Position numbers and translations under genes: made by a program. DNA of 64,000 nucleotides from Peptococcaceae bacterium UBA5752 (GTDB taxonomy: Bacteria > Bacillota > Dehalobacteriia > UBA4068): NCBI GenBank assembly GCA_002419055.1, contig DIFI01000006.1, positions 166,585-230,584 on the forward strand, given 5' to 3'. This document shows, in pieces, positions 9,509 to 17,968 of the stretch; positions within the stretch are counted from its first letter, which is position 1, and each line of letters begins with the position of its first letter. The notes below the pieces were generated by a model, which was not told where the DNA came from, did not search any database, and was given only the letters and a program-made list of their open reading frames with translations.

Positions 9509-9564
9509 CGAGCAGTTTAAATATAACAATTGAATAATCATCATTAAATAGGAGGAATTACATA

Positions 9565-10365
9565 ATGAAAAAATATTTACTAGTTGCTTTAATTATTTTA
9601 GCTTTAGTATTTTGTGCTGCCTGCTCATCCTCAGAAGATGAAACAGCTACTGAAGATCAAGCTACTGAACAGGTAGAATTGACAGTTGCCGCCGCCGCCA
9701 GCCTCACTAACGCGATGGAGGATATCACAGCTCTCTATGCTGAGCAAGCCCCCAATGTAACTTTAAACTTCACATATGGATCTTCCGGTGCCCTGCAAAC
9801 ACAAATTGAGGAAGGTGCTGCAGTTGATGTCTTTTTCTCCGCCGCAACCAAACAGATGGATGCTCTTGGAGATAAAGATTTAATTGCCACAGATGCAAGA
9901 AAAGACCTGTTGGCTAACGAAGTAGTACTTATTGTCCCGGCCGATAGCACCAAAAATATTACTTCTTTTGCAGATTTGGCAACCGATAAAGTCAGTTTAG
10001 TTGCCATTGGCGATCCGGCCAGCGTACCTGCCGGTCAATATGCTCAAGAAGTATTTACTACTTTAGGTACTTGGGATGCCGTCAGCGCCAAAGCCAATCT
10101 GGGCACTGATGTTACTACGGTATTAACATGGGTAGAAAACGGTGAAGTTGATTGTGGCGTAGTTTATGCAACCGATGCCGCTTCCAGCGATAAAGTAAAA
10201 GTTGTTTGCGAAGCTCCTTCTGACAGTCATTCACCGATCATTTATCCGGTAGCTGCGATAAAATCCAGTGCTAATGCCGAAGCTGCTGCTGATTTTATTG
10301 AATTCCTTGCCAGCGACAAAGCAATGCAAGTATTCACCGATTACGGCTTTAAGGCTAATCAATAA
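9565..10365 (+). CDS. modA: Molybdate ABC transporter substrate-binding lipoprotein
   Basis: This 266-residue protein has a lipoprotein signal peptide (hydrophobic stretch to FCAAC, lipidated Cys about residue 20). The mature part follows the ModA pattern: LTVAAAASLTNAMEDI, FTYGSSGALQTQIEEGA and VDVFFSAA, containing the Ser residues that hold molybdate or tungstate. It captures oxyanion outside the membrane for ModBC. A strong AGGAGG site lies upstream of ATG 9565. modB follows after 15 bases. Confidence 0.95.
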   Translation: MKKYLLVALIILALVFCAACSSSEDETATEDQATEQVELTVAAAASLTNAMEDITALYAEQAPNVTLNFTYGSSGALQTQIEEGAAVDVFFSAATKQMDALGDKDLIATDARKDLLANEVVLIVPADSTKNITSFADLATDKVSLVAIGDPASVPAGQYAQEVFTTLGTWDAVSAKANLGTDVTTVLTWVENGEVDCGVVYATDAASSDKVKVVCEAPSDSHSPIIYPVAAIKSSANAEAAADFIEFLASDKAMQVFTDYGFKANQ

Positions 10366-10380
10366 AAGGAGTTTTACTTA

Positions 10381-11018
10381 ATGCAGCTTTCCCCTCTAAT
10401 AATCTCGCTGCAAGTTGCCTGCGTTGCAACAATTATTACTTTCTTTTGCGGCATTGCAGCTGCCAGATTAGTATTGAGAGTAAACAAGGGTAAGGGATTA
10501 CTCGATGTACTATTCACACTTCCCTTGGTGCTGCCGCCAACAGTAGTAGGTTTCTTTTTGCTGCTGGTTTTTGGTACTAATAATCCATTAGGCCAGCTGT
10601 TATCAGCAGTCGGCATCAAGGTTGTATTTTCCCGTTGATGTATCGCACCACCAGGGGCGCCTTTGAACAGCTTGATAATAACTTAATTTATGCGGCGCGA
10701 ACGCTGGGTGTTTCCGAACAATGGATATTTTGGAAGCTGATTATACCGCTTTCCGGCCCCGGTATCATAGCCGGCACTATTCTTGCCTTTACCCGTGCTT
10801 TGGGGGAATTTGGAGCTACTGTCATGCTTGCAGGTAATATCCCCGGTAAAACTCAGACGATGTCGGTTGCTATTTATACAGCCGTACAAGCCGGAAATCG
10901 TCAGCTTGCCTATAAATGGGTAGCTATTATCTGTATCATTTCACTAATTACCATTTTGCTGATGAATTACTGGAGCAGTTATCAAAAACGTCGGCAGCAG
11001 CAGGAGGTTAAACTATGA
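10381..11018 (+). pseudogene. modB: Molybdate ABC transporter permease, broken by internal deletion/frameshift
   Basis: The permease is split. The first part (10381-10638, 85 residues) covers the N-terminal membrane helices and ends VVFSR-stop. The second (from ATG 10638 to 11018) starts at LMYRTTRGAFEQ and holds the EAA-type coupling loop (AARTLGVSEQWIFWKLIIP) and the C-terminal helices. In intact ModB about 15 residues, a membrane helix, separate these two segments; here they are missing and the frame shifts. The TGA of part one overlaps the ATG of part two (TGATG at 10636-10640), so two-chain translation is conceivable but without the lost helix. A sequencing or assembly error is possible. 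modC overlaps the end by four bases. Confidence 0.8.
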
Positions 11019-12073
11019 GCCTCCAAGTTGAAATTACTAAAAGACTTGGTAATTTTACACTCGATATTGCATTCTCTGCCACAGATGAGATATTAGCGAT
11101 CCTCGGTGCATCAGGCTGTGGAAAAAGCATGACGCTAAAATGCATCGCCGGTATCGAAAAACCTGACAAGGGACGAATCGTTCTCAATAACCGTGTTTTG
11201 TTTGATAGTTCCGCCCATATCAACCTATCACCACAGCAACGGCAGGCCGGATATTTATTTCAAAATTACGCGTTGTTTCCCAATCTCACTGTATATGCCA
11301 ATATCGGTGTCGGCATCAAGTCTCCTGCTGCTGTTAAACAACAACTGATTGCCGAGAAAATTAAGGAATTTTATCTCGAAGGCCAGGAAAACAAATTTCC
11401 GCATCAGCTCTCCGGCGGCCAGCAACAGCGAGTTGCTTTAGCGCGGATGTTAGCGCAACAACCTCAGTTGATCATGCTTGATGAGCCGTTTTCGGCGCTT
11501 GATAATCATCTGCAATGGCAAACAGAGCAGCAAATTCGTCAGATACTCGATCGCTTTTCCGGGACCGTGTTGTTCGTCTCCCATAACCGAGACGAGGTCT
11601 ACCGGCTTTGTGACAGAGCAGCAGTTCTTGATCAAGGCCATATTGATTTTATATCCGATAAACATTCATTCTTTGATAGCCCGCGTACTGCGGCTTCCGC
11701 ACAGCTTACCGGCTGCCAAAATATCAGCAGCGCCACCAAAATCGATGCTCATACGGTAATGGCCAATGATTGGCAGTTAAGTCTTACTACCAAAGCTATA
11801 GTTCCCGATGATATCGCTTATATTGGCTATCGTTCCCACTATCTTTATCCGGCAACTTCCGTCGGCGGCAACGTTTACCCGCTGAAAATCAAGAGAATAA
11901 TTGAGGACAGCTTCTCTATGATTATTCTAATGGCCAATCCTAATAATAGCAGCGATAACGCGCCGACAATCCGTTGGAAAGTAGATAAAAACAATTGGCA
12001 AGATGATTATCATGAGCAACAAATAGTTTATATCGGTTTTAATCCGGAGAAAGTTTTGCTACTTAGCAAATAA
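11015..12073 (+). CDS. modC: Molybdate ABC transporter ATP-binding protein
   Basis: This 352-residue ATPase has Walker A (GASGCGKS), a Q-loop (LFQNYALFP), the ABC signature (LSGGQQQRVALARM), Walker B (LIMLDEPFSALD) and a switch His (VSHNRDE). The C-terminal third is the oxyanion-binding TOBE/MOP-like extension found in ModC. It starts inside the end of modB (ATGA overlap), so translation is coupled to the broken permease. It is the last gene of the unit; a terminator follows. Confidence 0.93.
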   Translation: MSLQVEITKRLGNFTLDIAFSATDEILAILGASGCGKSMTLKCIAGIEKPDKGRIVLNNRVLFDSSAHINLSPQQRQAGYLFQNYALFPNLTVYANIGVGIKSPAAVKQQLIAEKIKEFYLEGQENKFPHQLSGGQQQRVALARMLAQQPQLIMLDEPFSALDNHLQWQTEQQIRQILDRFSGTVLFVSHNRDEVYRLCDRAAVLDQGHIDFISDKHSFFDSPRTAASAQLTGCQNISSATKIDAHTVMANDWQLSLTTKAIVPDDIAYIGYRSHYLYPATSVGGNVYPLKIKRIIEDSFSMIILMANPNNSSDNAPTIRWKVDKNNWQDDYHEQQIVYIGFNPEKVLLLSK

Positions 12074-12082
12074 ATTAGATAC

Positions 12083-12107
12083 AAAGGACTGCTTGCAGTC
12101 CTTTTTT
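12083..12107 (+). terminator. Terminator after modC
   Basis: Stem AAAGGACTGC / GCAGTCCTTT with a two-base loop and a T run, 10 bases after the modC stop. Confidence 0.9.
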
Positions 12108-12203
12108 GTTTCAAATATAAACAAGGTAATTAAAAGCAGATGGCGAATATTTAAAGGTTAATTAATATTAAATGGGGCGGCTTAACTATGCTCGGAGGAT
12201 AAT

Positions 12204-12851
12204 ATGTCGCTAATATTATGGGCAATGTTTTTGACTGTTAGCGCAATATATATTTATAGTAAATTTGATGACAAAGTCAACTCTACTTATCGCATAGGAG
12301 ATCTCTGTCGCCTATTGCTTGCACCTTTGCTGTTAATTATCTATCTTAAATTAACAAGTTCTATTTCTTGTTGGGTTGTCGCATCACTATCATTATCCAC
12401 CATAGCATATCTGGTGTTATGGCAGCGAATAAATCCACCACGGTTTACCAAAGCACTAATTTTTCTTTCCATTGCCAATATTTGCTGGACAATACACTTT
12501 GCTTTAAAAATAGATTTGGGTTCAGCAAAAACGAGAGCTTGTTTGCTATTAATAGTCGTCTTTATATTATTAGGTTATTTACTTGTTTTAATTTGTAACA
12601 AACATAAACTCTTTCATAATAAAGCGGTAATCTTTTGTGGGCTAACGGGATTAATTACCAGCTATGTAGCAGCTTGTGCGTTTTTAACTGTAGCAAGTAA
12701 AAGCCTACTGATCGGTTTTTGCGGAAGTTTAGCGTTATTATTATCATATGCCTTGTATTGGTGGCCAACTAAAAATAAACTGCTGCGAAGCGGCGGCGCT
12801 CTTTCTATGGTAATTGCTTATATGTATTTACTTTTAGGTAGTTTCACATAA
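12204..12851 (+). CDS. Polytopic membrane protein, faint YhhN/TMEM86 resemblance
   Basis: A 215-residue protein with about seven or eight hydrophobic segments and short loops. The general arrangement (GD motif after the first helix, a run of short helices) faintly recalls the YhhN/TMEM86 lysoplasmalogenase family, but no diagnostic motif is clear and the function is unknown. CGGAGG precedes ATG 12204. It lies 15 bases upstream of the acyl-ACP thioesterase gene, so a lipid-related role is a reasonable guess. Confidence 0.6.
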   Translation: MSLILWAMFLTVSAIYIYSKFDDKVNSTYRIGDLCRLLLAPLLLIIYLKLTSSISCWVVASLSLSTIAYLVLWQRINPPRFTKALIFLSIANICWTIHFALKIDLGSAKTRACLLLIVVFILLGYLLVLICNKHKLFHNKAVIFCGLTGLITSYVAACAFLTVASKSLLIGFCGSLALLLSYALYWWPTKNKLLRSGGALSMVIAYMYLLLGSFT

Positions 12852-12866
12852 ACTGGGGGATTAATC

Positions 12867-13601
12867 ATGATCAAAATACATACCAAAGACTGGTTACTGA
12901 CTGTAAATGAAACTGACTTAAATAAAAACTGGCGTCCTTCTGCAATTTTAGGCGCAGCACAAGAAATGGCTTCGGAACATTCCGATATGTTTGGCTGTGG
13001 CCGCGAAGACTTGGCCAAAAAAGGAATTACCTGGATATTATTTCGTCAATCATATCAGATTGATAAATATCCTAAAATTGGCGATATTGTAAGGATTTCT
13101 ACCTGGCCCGGTAAACCCCAATTTACCGTAATGCCGCGATATTTTACTTTTGAAAGCGTTGATGGCGAATTATATGGCAAAGCCCATACCTTATGGTTTA
13201 TTGTAAATATTAATACCAACAAAATGATCACAGCCTCTAAATTAGGCATGAACATACCGGATACAGATGATTTACCGAAGCTGTTGCCGCTACCGGAAAA
13301 GATTGAATTTTCCGGACCGGTTTCTTATAAAACGCAGCGTATAGTCAGATTCAGTGATCTTGATTATAATTATCATATGAATAATACGCGTTATCTGGAA
13401 TGGATTTGCGATCTTTTCCCGACTACCCGCTTTAAGAATAATTGTTTTACTAATTGGCAGATTAATTATTTGACTGCCGCACAACCTGATGAAGAAATTT
13501 CTCTGGAATTAAGTGAAACCGGTCGCGATTTCTCAATCAGAGGATACCGGACAGTGGATAATCAAGAAATATTTGCGGCTATTGGAGCTTGGCAAATATA
13601 A
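12867..13601 (+). CDS. Acyl-ACP thioesterase (FatA/FatB family)
   Basis: This 244-residue protein has the double hot-dog architecture of acyl-ACP thioesterases. The N-terminal half carries DLNKNWRPSAILGAAQEMASEHS; the C-terminal half has the DLDYNYHMNNTRYLEW segment containing the Asn-His active-site region. It should release free fatty acids from acyl carrier protein in the cytoplasm. The ribosome site is GGGGG. It probably shares a transcript with the preceding membrane-protein gene. Confidence 0.88.
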   Translation: MIKIHTKDWLLTVNETDLNKNWRPSAILGAAQEMASEHSDMFGCGREDLAKKGITWILFRQSYQIDKYPKIGDIVRISTWPGKPQFTVMPRYFTFESVDGELYGKAHTLWFIVNINTNKMITASKLGMNIPDTDDLPKLLPLPEKIEFSGPVSYKTQRIVRFSDLDYNYHMNNTRYLEWICDLFPTTRFKNNCFTNWQINYLTAAQPDEEISLELSETGRDFSIRGYRTVDNQEIFAAIGAWQI

Positions 13602-13697
13602 TATCAATATGACAAATACTTGACAAATTATTGCCTGTATTTTATTATTTTTTTGTGGACCCCTCGTATTCAAGTCCTTATTAGAAAGAGAACTAAG

Positions 13698-14822
13698 ATG
13701 AACAGATCTATCGTTAACAATTATGCAAAACAAGTTCATCCGTCAACCAATGTAGTGGTTATTATTCCTGTCCGTGACCCCTCATCCGATTTTATTATAT
13801 GGATGAAGAGGTTATTAGATATGGGTATTCCGCAAATCATCATCATTGATGATGGTTCTGCTAATGCCGATACTCTTCATCAAATAGAAAAGTTTGATCA
13901 ATGTCTGCTTCTTCATAACGAAGAGCCACTTGGCTCCGGACGTTCGTTGAAGAAAGCTTTTTCTTATCTTATGTCTCAACCGGAAGAACGGGATGGTTTT
14001 GTTACTGTTTGCGGTTATGGTCTTTATGCGCCGGAAGATGTTTATAAGATGGCGTGGGAGATAACTAATCATCCAGGTACAATATTGATCGGCGATCGTA
14101 ATTTTGATGAGCTGAAACTATCTCCCCGTAAACGTTTTGGTCATTTTATCGCAAACTTAACATTTAAAATGCTTTTTACAGGCAATCTCCATGATACTCA
14201 ATCGCCTCTAAAAGCCTATCCGATCTCCATGCTTCCTTGGCTGATCGGCATTAAGGGTGAATGTTTTGATTATGATGTCAATGTATTAATTGCCGCCAAA
14301 AAACAAATGAAACCTATTGCCGAAATAGATATTCATGCCGCCCCGGTATTGGTCGGTATTACAGAAGTTAGACCCGCTCGTATTGCTTGGACAATGTTTC
14401 TTGGCTTCTACCGTTATCTTTATGCTTCGCTTTCTTCGATGGGTGCGGATTTACTTATTTTCACAATTATGCAGTATAAAATAATGGAAAATTTCACACC
14501 CAGTTCCTTAAGAATTTTGATTTCCGTAGTCACAGCCAGAGTATTAGCATCGCTGATCAGTTATACGATGAACAAAATGCTGGTCTTTTCACACCATGGC
14601 AGCATTGGCCGCTCCGCAGCTAAGTTCTATGTCACCTGGTTTGTACAAATGATGTGTTCTTACGGCATTATATATTTGGCCAGCCTTTTTGCTCCCCAAG
14701 CTTTAGTAGGTTTAAAGATACTGGGCGATTTTTTTCTGGCAATTGTTAATTACGAAGTACAGCTACGTTGGGTATTCAAAAAATCGCCACCTGCACCAAC
14801 CGTCTCATTGGAAAACGAATAA
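13698..14822 (+). CDS. GT2 glycosyltransferase fused to GtrA-like membrane domain
   Basis: A GT-A glycosyltransferase domain occupies about residues 15-230 (VVVIIPVRDPS, then IIIIDDGSAN with the nucleotide-sugar-binding Asp residues). A GtrA-like four-helix membrane domain occupies about residues 245-365. Such fusions act as polyprenyl-phosphate glycosyltransferases or flippases in envelope decoration. The frame is open from 13620, but ATG 13698 is the first start that fits the domain; upstream codons look non-coding. 374 residues. A terminator follows directly. Confidence 0.82.
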   Translation: MNRSIVNNYAKQVHPSTNVVVIIPVRDPSSDFIIWMKRLLDMGIPQIIIIDDGSANADTLHQIEKFDQCLLLHNEEPLGSGRSLKKAFSYLMSQPEERDGFVTVCGYGLYAPEDVYKMAWEITNHPGTILIGDRNFDELKLSPRKRFGHFIANLTFKMLFTGNLHDTQSPLKAYPISMLPWLIGIKGECFDYDVNVLIAAKKQMKPIAEIDIHAAPVLVGITEVRPARIAWTMFLGFYRYLYASLSSMGADLLIFTIMQYKIMENFTPSSLRILISVVTARVLASLISYTMNKMLVFSHHGSIGRSAAKFYVTWFVQMMCSYGIIYLASLFAPQALVGLKILGDFFLAIVNYEVQLRWVFKKSPPAPTVSLENE

Positions 14823-14825
14823 ATT

Positions 14826-14862
14826 AAAATAACGGCAGGGAGCAATCCCTGCCGTTATTTTA
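14826..14862. terminator. Bidirectional terminator between GT2/GtrA and AEC genes
   Basis: Long perfect stem AATAACGGCAGGGA / TCCCTGCCGTTATT with a short loop, A-rich on the left and T-rich on the right. It serves two convergent genes. Confidence 0.92.
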
Positions 14863-14870
14863 TCTAAAGT

Positions 14871-15803
14871 TTAGATATAACCAAGCAGCCGCAAACCATA
14901 GGTAAACATAAATAAAGTTATTACAGCCAAAGCAGTAGAGAAAAATATTATCTGTGAGGCCAACTTGTAATCGGCTCCCATTTGAAATGCCATCGGAAAA
15001 CTGCTGACTGCCGCCGGCGCCGCAAAAAATACCATTAATACCACCAAATCGGTACCCCGGATGCCTAATCCAATACTTAATGCGATCATAATCGCCGGGA
15101 ATATCAATATTTTTACGGCAGAAGCAAACAAACTTAATTTAATTATATTATTCTCTTTTTGGAATTCAATACTGGCACCAAGCGTCACTAACGCCAGTGG
15201 AATCGCCAAATCTGCCATATAACCGATCGGTTTTAAAACTAAAATCGGTAGCTTTAATCCGGCTAATGATGAAATAACGCCTAGTATTGTAGCGATTATT
15301 AATGGATTCGTAATGATATTTTTAATATAATGACGGTTATGAATATCTTGAGTGCTTTCTGAAAGCACCAATACTGCAAGTATATTATAAAAAGGAATGA
15401 CGAAGCCCATCAACATTGAAGCTTCTGCCATGCCAGCGGAACCACTGATGTTATTAATTAGCGCAAAACCTAATAAAACAAAATTGCCACGAAAACAGCC
15501 CTGAATAAAAGCACTACGCCGGGCCGGGTCACTGATTAGCTTATGACAACTAATACGTAAAATGATCACGAGAATCAGCGTGGATACTAAGGCAATTATT
15601 ATTGGCAAAGGCGTTAGTTGGTTAACCGGATTATTTAGCAGGTCTTGATAAAGCATACAAGGCAAAGCCACTGTAAATACAAACTTGATGCCAATGGCAA
15701 TAAAATTGTCATTGAGAAATTTGTATCGTTTTAATAAATAACCAAGCAGCGCTATGATAAAAATCGGTAAAACTGCATTGATACTAAAAACAAGTTCCGA
15801 CAT
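14871..15803 (-). CDS. AEC family (auxin efflux carrier-like) transporter
   Basis: Ten hydrophobic segments in a 310-residue protein. It has the AEC pattern: N-terminal VLPIFIIALLGYLLKRYKF, a central charged loop near residue 150, and a C-terminal AAPAAVSSFPMAFQMG helix. Family members export organic anions such as malate; the substrate here is unknown. The frame runs upstream to 15938, but ATG 15803 is the natural start with GGTGG before it, and the extra 45 residues look non-coding. Confidence 0.85.
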   Translation of the reverse strand: MSELVFSINAVLPIFIIALLGYLLKRYKFLNDNFIAIGIKFVFTVALPCMLYQDLLNNPVNQLTPLPIIIALVSTLILVIILRISCHKLISDPARRSAFIQGCFRGNFVLLGFALINNISGSAGMAEASMLMGFVIPFYNILAVLVLSESTQDIHNRHYIKNIITNPLIIATILGVISSLAGLKLPILVLKPIGYMADLAIPLALVTLGASIEFQKENNIIKLSLFASAVKILIFPAIMIALSIGLGIRGTDLVVLMVFFAAPAAVSSFPMAFQMGADYKLASQIIFFSTALAVITLFMFTYGLRLLGYI

Positions 15804-15958
15804 ATTACCACCAAATAATATTATAAACTTCGTGATAATTCTATCACTGATCTGGCAATATCGCAAGCGACGTCCACAATAAAAACGATAATTGCATAAA
15901 TCCATTGTATTTGTTAAAATAGAAGGGTAGTCTAGCATTAAAATAGAGAGGTATAGCG

Positions 15959-17872
15959 ATGCAGCTTTGTGCAGGACAGAAATTAAGTAAGAGTTTCGGA
16001 GCCCGCGAACTTTTTAGCGGGCTTGATTTTGTGATAGATGAAGACAAGCATATTGGCTTAATCGGCGCCAATGGCTGCGGTAAAACTACACTGATGCGGA
16101 TGATTGCCGGTATTGTCATAGGCGACAGCGGTGAGATCGTTTTTTCTCGTGATGCCGTGGTCGGGTATATGGAACAATATATTCTAAAAGATGACGGCAC
16201 TACACTTTATCAACAAGTAGCAACGGTATTTGATCACCTGGCCGCTATGGAACAGCAACTGACTGCCAATAATTTGCGATTGGAACAGCAAGCGGATGCC
16301 AATTTAATTTTACGTCAGCAGCAATTGCGTGATGATTTTGCCGCGGCAGGCGGATATACTTATAAGGCACGCTTACGTTCAGCACTGCTGGGATTGGGTT
16401 TTAATGAGAACGACTTTGAGCGCCCAATATCCTCCTTCAGCGGCGGTGAATGCTCAAAAGCACTGCTGGCCAAGGCATTGCTATCCAAAGCCAATCTGCT
16501 GCTGTTAGATGAACCTACTAATCACCTTGATATCAAAGCTATCGAATGGCTGGAAAACTACCTTGCCGGATATCGTGGCGCCTTTATAGTTGTTTCCCAT
16601 GACCGCTATTTTCTCGATAGAGTTACCGATCAAACCTGGGAAATGTTCGGTGGGCAAATCAATAAATTTTCCGGCAATTATAGTGCCTATATCGAATACA
16701 AAAATGCACAGCATGAAGCTGCGCTTGGGCGGTACGCTAACATCAGCGGTGAAATTAAGCGCATTGAAGCCATAATTGAACAACAACGCCAATTTAACCA
16801 AGCACGTAATTATAAAACGATCGCTTCTAAAGAAAAACAGATTGCCAGACTTGCCGAAGAGTTGCCGGTGCTAGGACAACAGCAATCGGAAATTAAATTT
16901 CACTTCGCTACTGCCATACCCGGAGGCAATGACGTTTTACGCATCAAAGATTTGGCGGTAAACATCGGAGACAAACAATTGTTTGCCAATCTTGATCTGG
17001 AAATCAACAAAGGTGATCGGGTATTCTTGCTTGGTCCCAACGGCTGCGGCAAAACAACTCTGCTTAAACTAATCACCGGAGCCGACATTGCCAATACAGG
17101 CATGTTACTTTTGGGCGCCAATATCACTATCGGTTATTATGACCAAGTCCAAAGTGAGCTGAAACGTAATCATAGCCTATTGGAGGAGCTTACCGAATGC
17201 TTTCCTAAAGAAACACAGACCCGTCTGCGTACGGCCTTAGGATGCTTTCTTTTTCGCGGAGATGATGTGGAAAAATTGGTCGGCGATTTAAGCGGTGGTG
17301 AACGGGCTCGGATGGAATTGTTGAAACTGATGCTCTCTCCTGCAAATCTGCTGCTGCTCGATGAACCGAGCAACCATCTGGATATTATCAGCCGTGAAGC
17401 AGTTGAACAAGCATTACTGGGTTATAACGGCACTATGTTGGTTGTATCCCATGACCGTTATCTTATTAATAAACTGGCAACCAAAATATATTATTTGACA
17501 CCTCAGGGAGCATATTGTTCATTAGGTAATTATGATAGTTTTCTGGTAAAAAATCAAAGCAAAATTGATCAGCCATCGGTAACTTATAAGCCAATAAAAA
17601 CTGAGAAAAGCAACGTCAATGATTATAAACAGCGCAAAGAAGAGGAAAAAAACCGCCGCCGAGTGCAAAAGCAAATTGAACAGGCCGAAGCCGTCATTGC
17701 AGCGATGGAAGCAAATTTAGCAGAAATTGATGCGCAAATGCTGCAACCGCAAATCGCCGCTGATTATCAGCAGTTGAGCGAGCTTTGCAGCAAACGCGCA
17801 GAATTGCAAAAACTATTGGCTGAGTATTATGATCAATGGGAAACCGCAACGCAAGAAATAGAACAATTATAA
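15959..17872 (+). CDS. ABC-F family ATPase (ribosome-associated type)
   Basis: This 637-residue soluble protein has two ABC ATPase domains and no membrane segment. Walker A motifs are GANGCGKTT and GPNGCGKTT; each domain has an SGGE signature, LLLDEPTNHLDI or LLLDEPSNHLDI, and SHDRYF/SHDRYL. The domains are joined by the charged linker typical of ABC-F. The C-terminal part (about residues 545-635) is a coiled coil, as in Uup/YdiF. ABC-F proteins bind the ribosomal E site; some protect from antibiotics, but that cannot be inferred here. It is divergent from the AEC gene. Confidence 0.92.
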   Translation: MQLCAGQKLSKSFGARELFSGLDFVIDEDKHIGLIGANGCGKTTLMRMIAGIVIGDSGEIVFSRDAVVGYMEQYILKDDGTTLYQQVATVFDHLAAMEQQLTANNLRLEQQADANLILRQQQLRDDFAAAGGYTYKARLRSALLGLGFNENDFERPISSFSGGECSKALLAKALLSKANLLLLDEPTNHLDIKAIEWLENYLAGYRGAFIVVSHDRYFLDRVTDQTWEMFGGQINKFSGNYSAYIEYKNAQHEAALGRYANISGEIKRIEAIIEQQRQFNQARNYKTIASKEKQIARLAEELPVLGQQQSEIKFHFATAIPGGNDVLRIKDLAVNIGDKQLFANLDLEINKGDRVFLLGPNGCGKTTLLKLITGADIANTGMLLLGANITIGYYDQVQSELKRNHSLLEELTECFPKETQTRLRTALGCFLFRGDDVEKLVGDLSGGERARMELLKLMLSPANLLLLDEPSNHLDIISREAVEQALLGYNGTMLVVSHDRYLINKLATKIYYLTPQGAYCSLGNYDSFLVKNQSKIDQPSVTYKPIKTEKSNVNDYKQRKEEEKNRRRVQKQIEQAEAVIAAMEANLAEIDAQMLQPQIAADYQQLSELCSKRAELQKLLAEYYDQWETATQEIEQL

Positions 17873-17885
17873 ATGCCCGGTATTA

Positions 17886-17924
17886 AAAGAAGTACGGTTG
17901 AAAAGTCAACCGTACTTCTTTTTG
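17886..17924 (+). terminator. Terminator after the ABC-F gene
   Basis: Stem AAAGAAGTACGGTTG / CAACCGTACTTCTTT around a six-base loop, ending in T5. Confidence 0.92.
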
Positions 17925-17927
17925 TTA

Positions 17928-17965
17928 ATATAAAAGGAGGGGGCCTATACCCCCTCCTTTTATAT
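17928..17965 (-). terminator. Terminator of the giant SLH gene
   Basis: Stem ATAAAAGGAGGGGG / CCCCCTCCTTTTAT with a short loop just past the stop at 17969. On the minus strand it ends in a T-rich tail. It lies back to back with the ABC-F terminator. Confidence 0.88.
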
Positions 17966-17968
17966 TAG

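Noticed and set aside
10381..11018. Two separate permease genes for molybdate
   Set aside because: The halves together match one ModB with a missing middle helix; a true two-subunit permease would not lack that segment.
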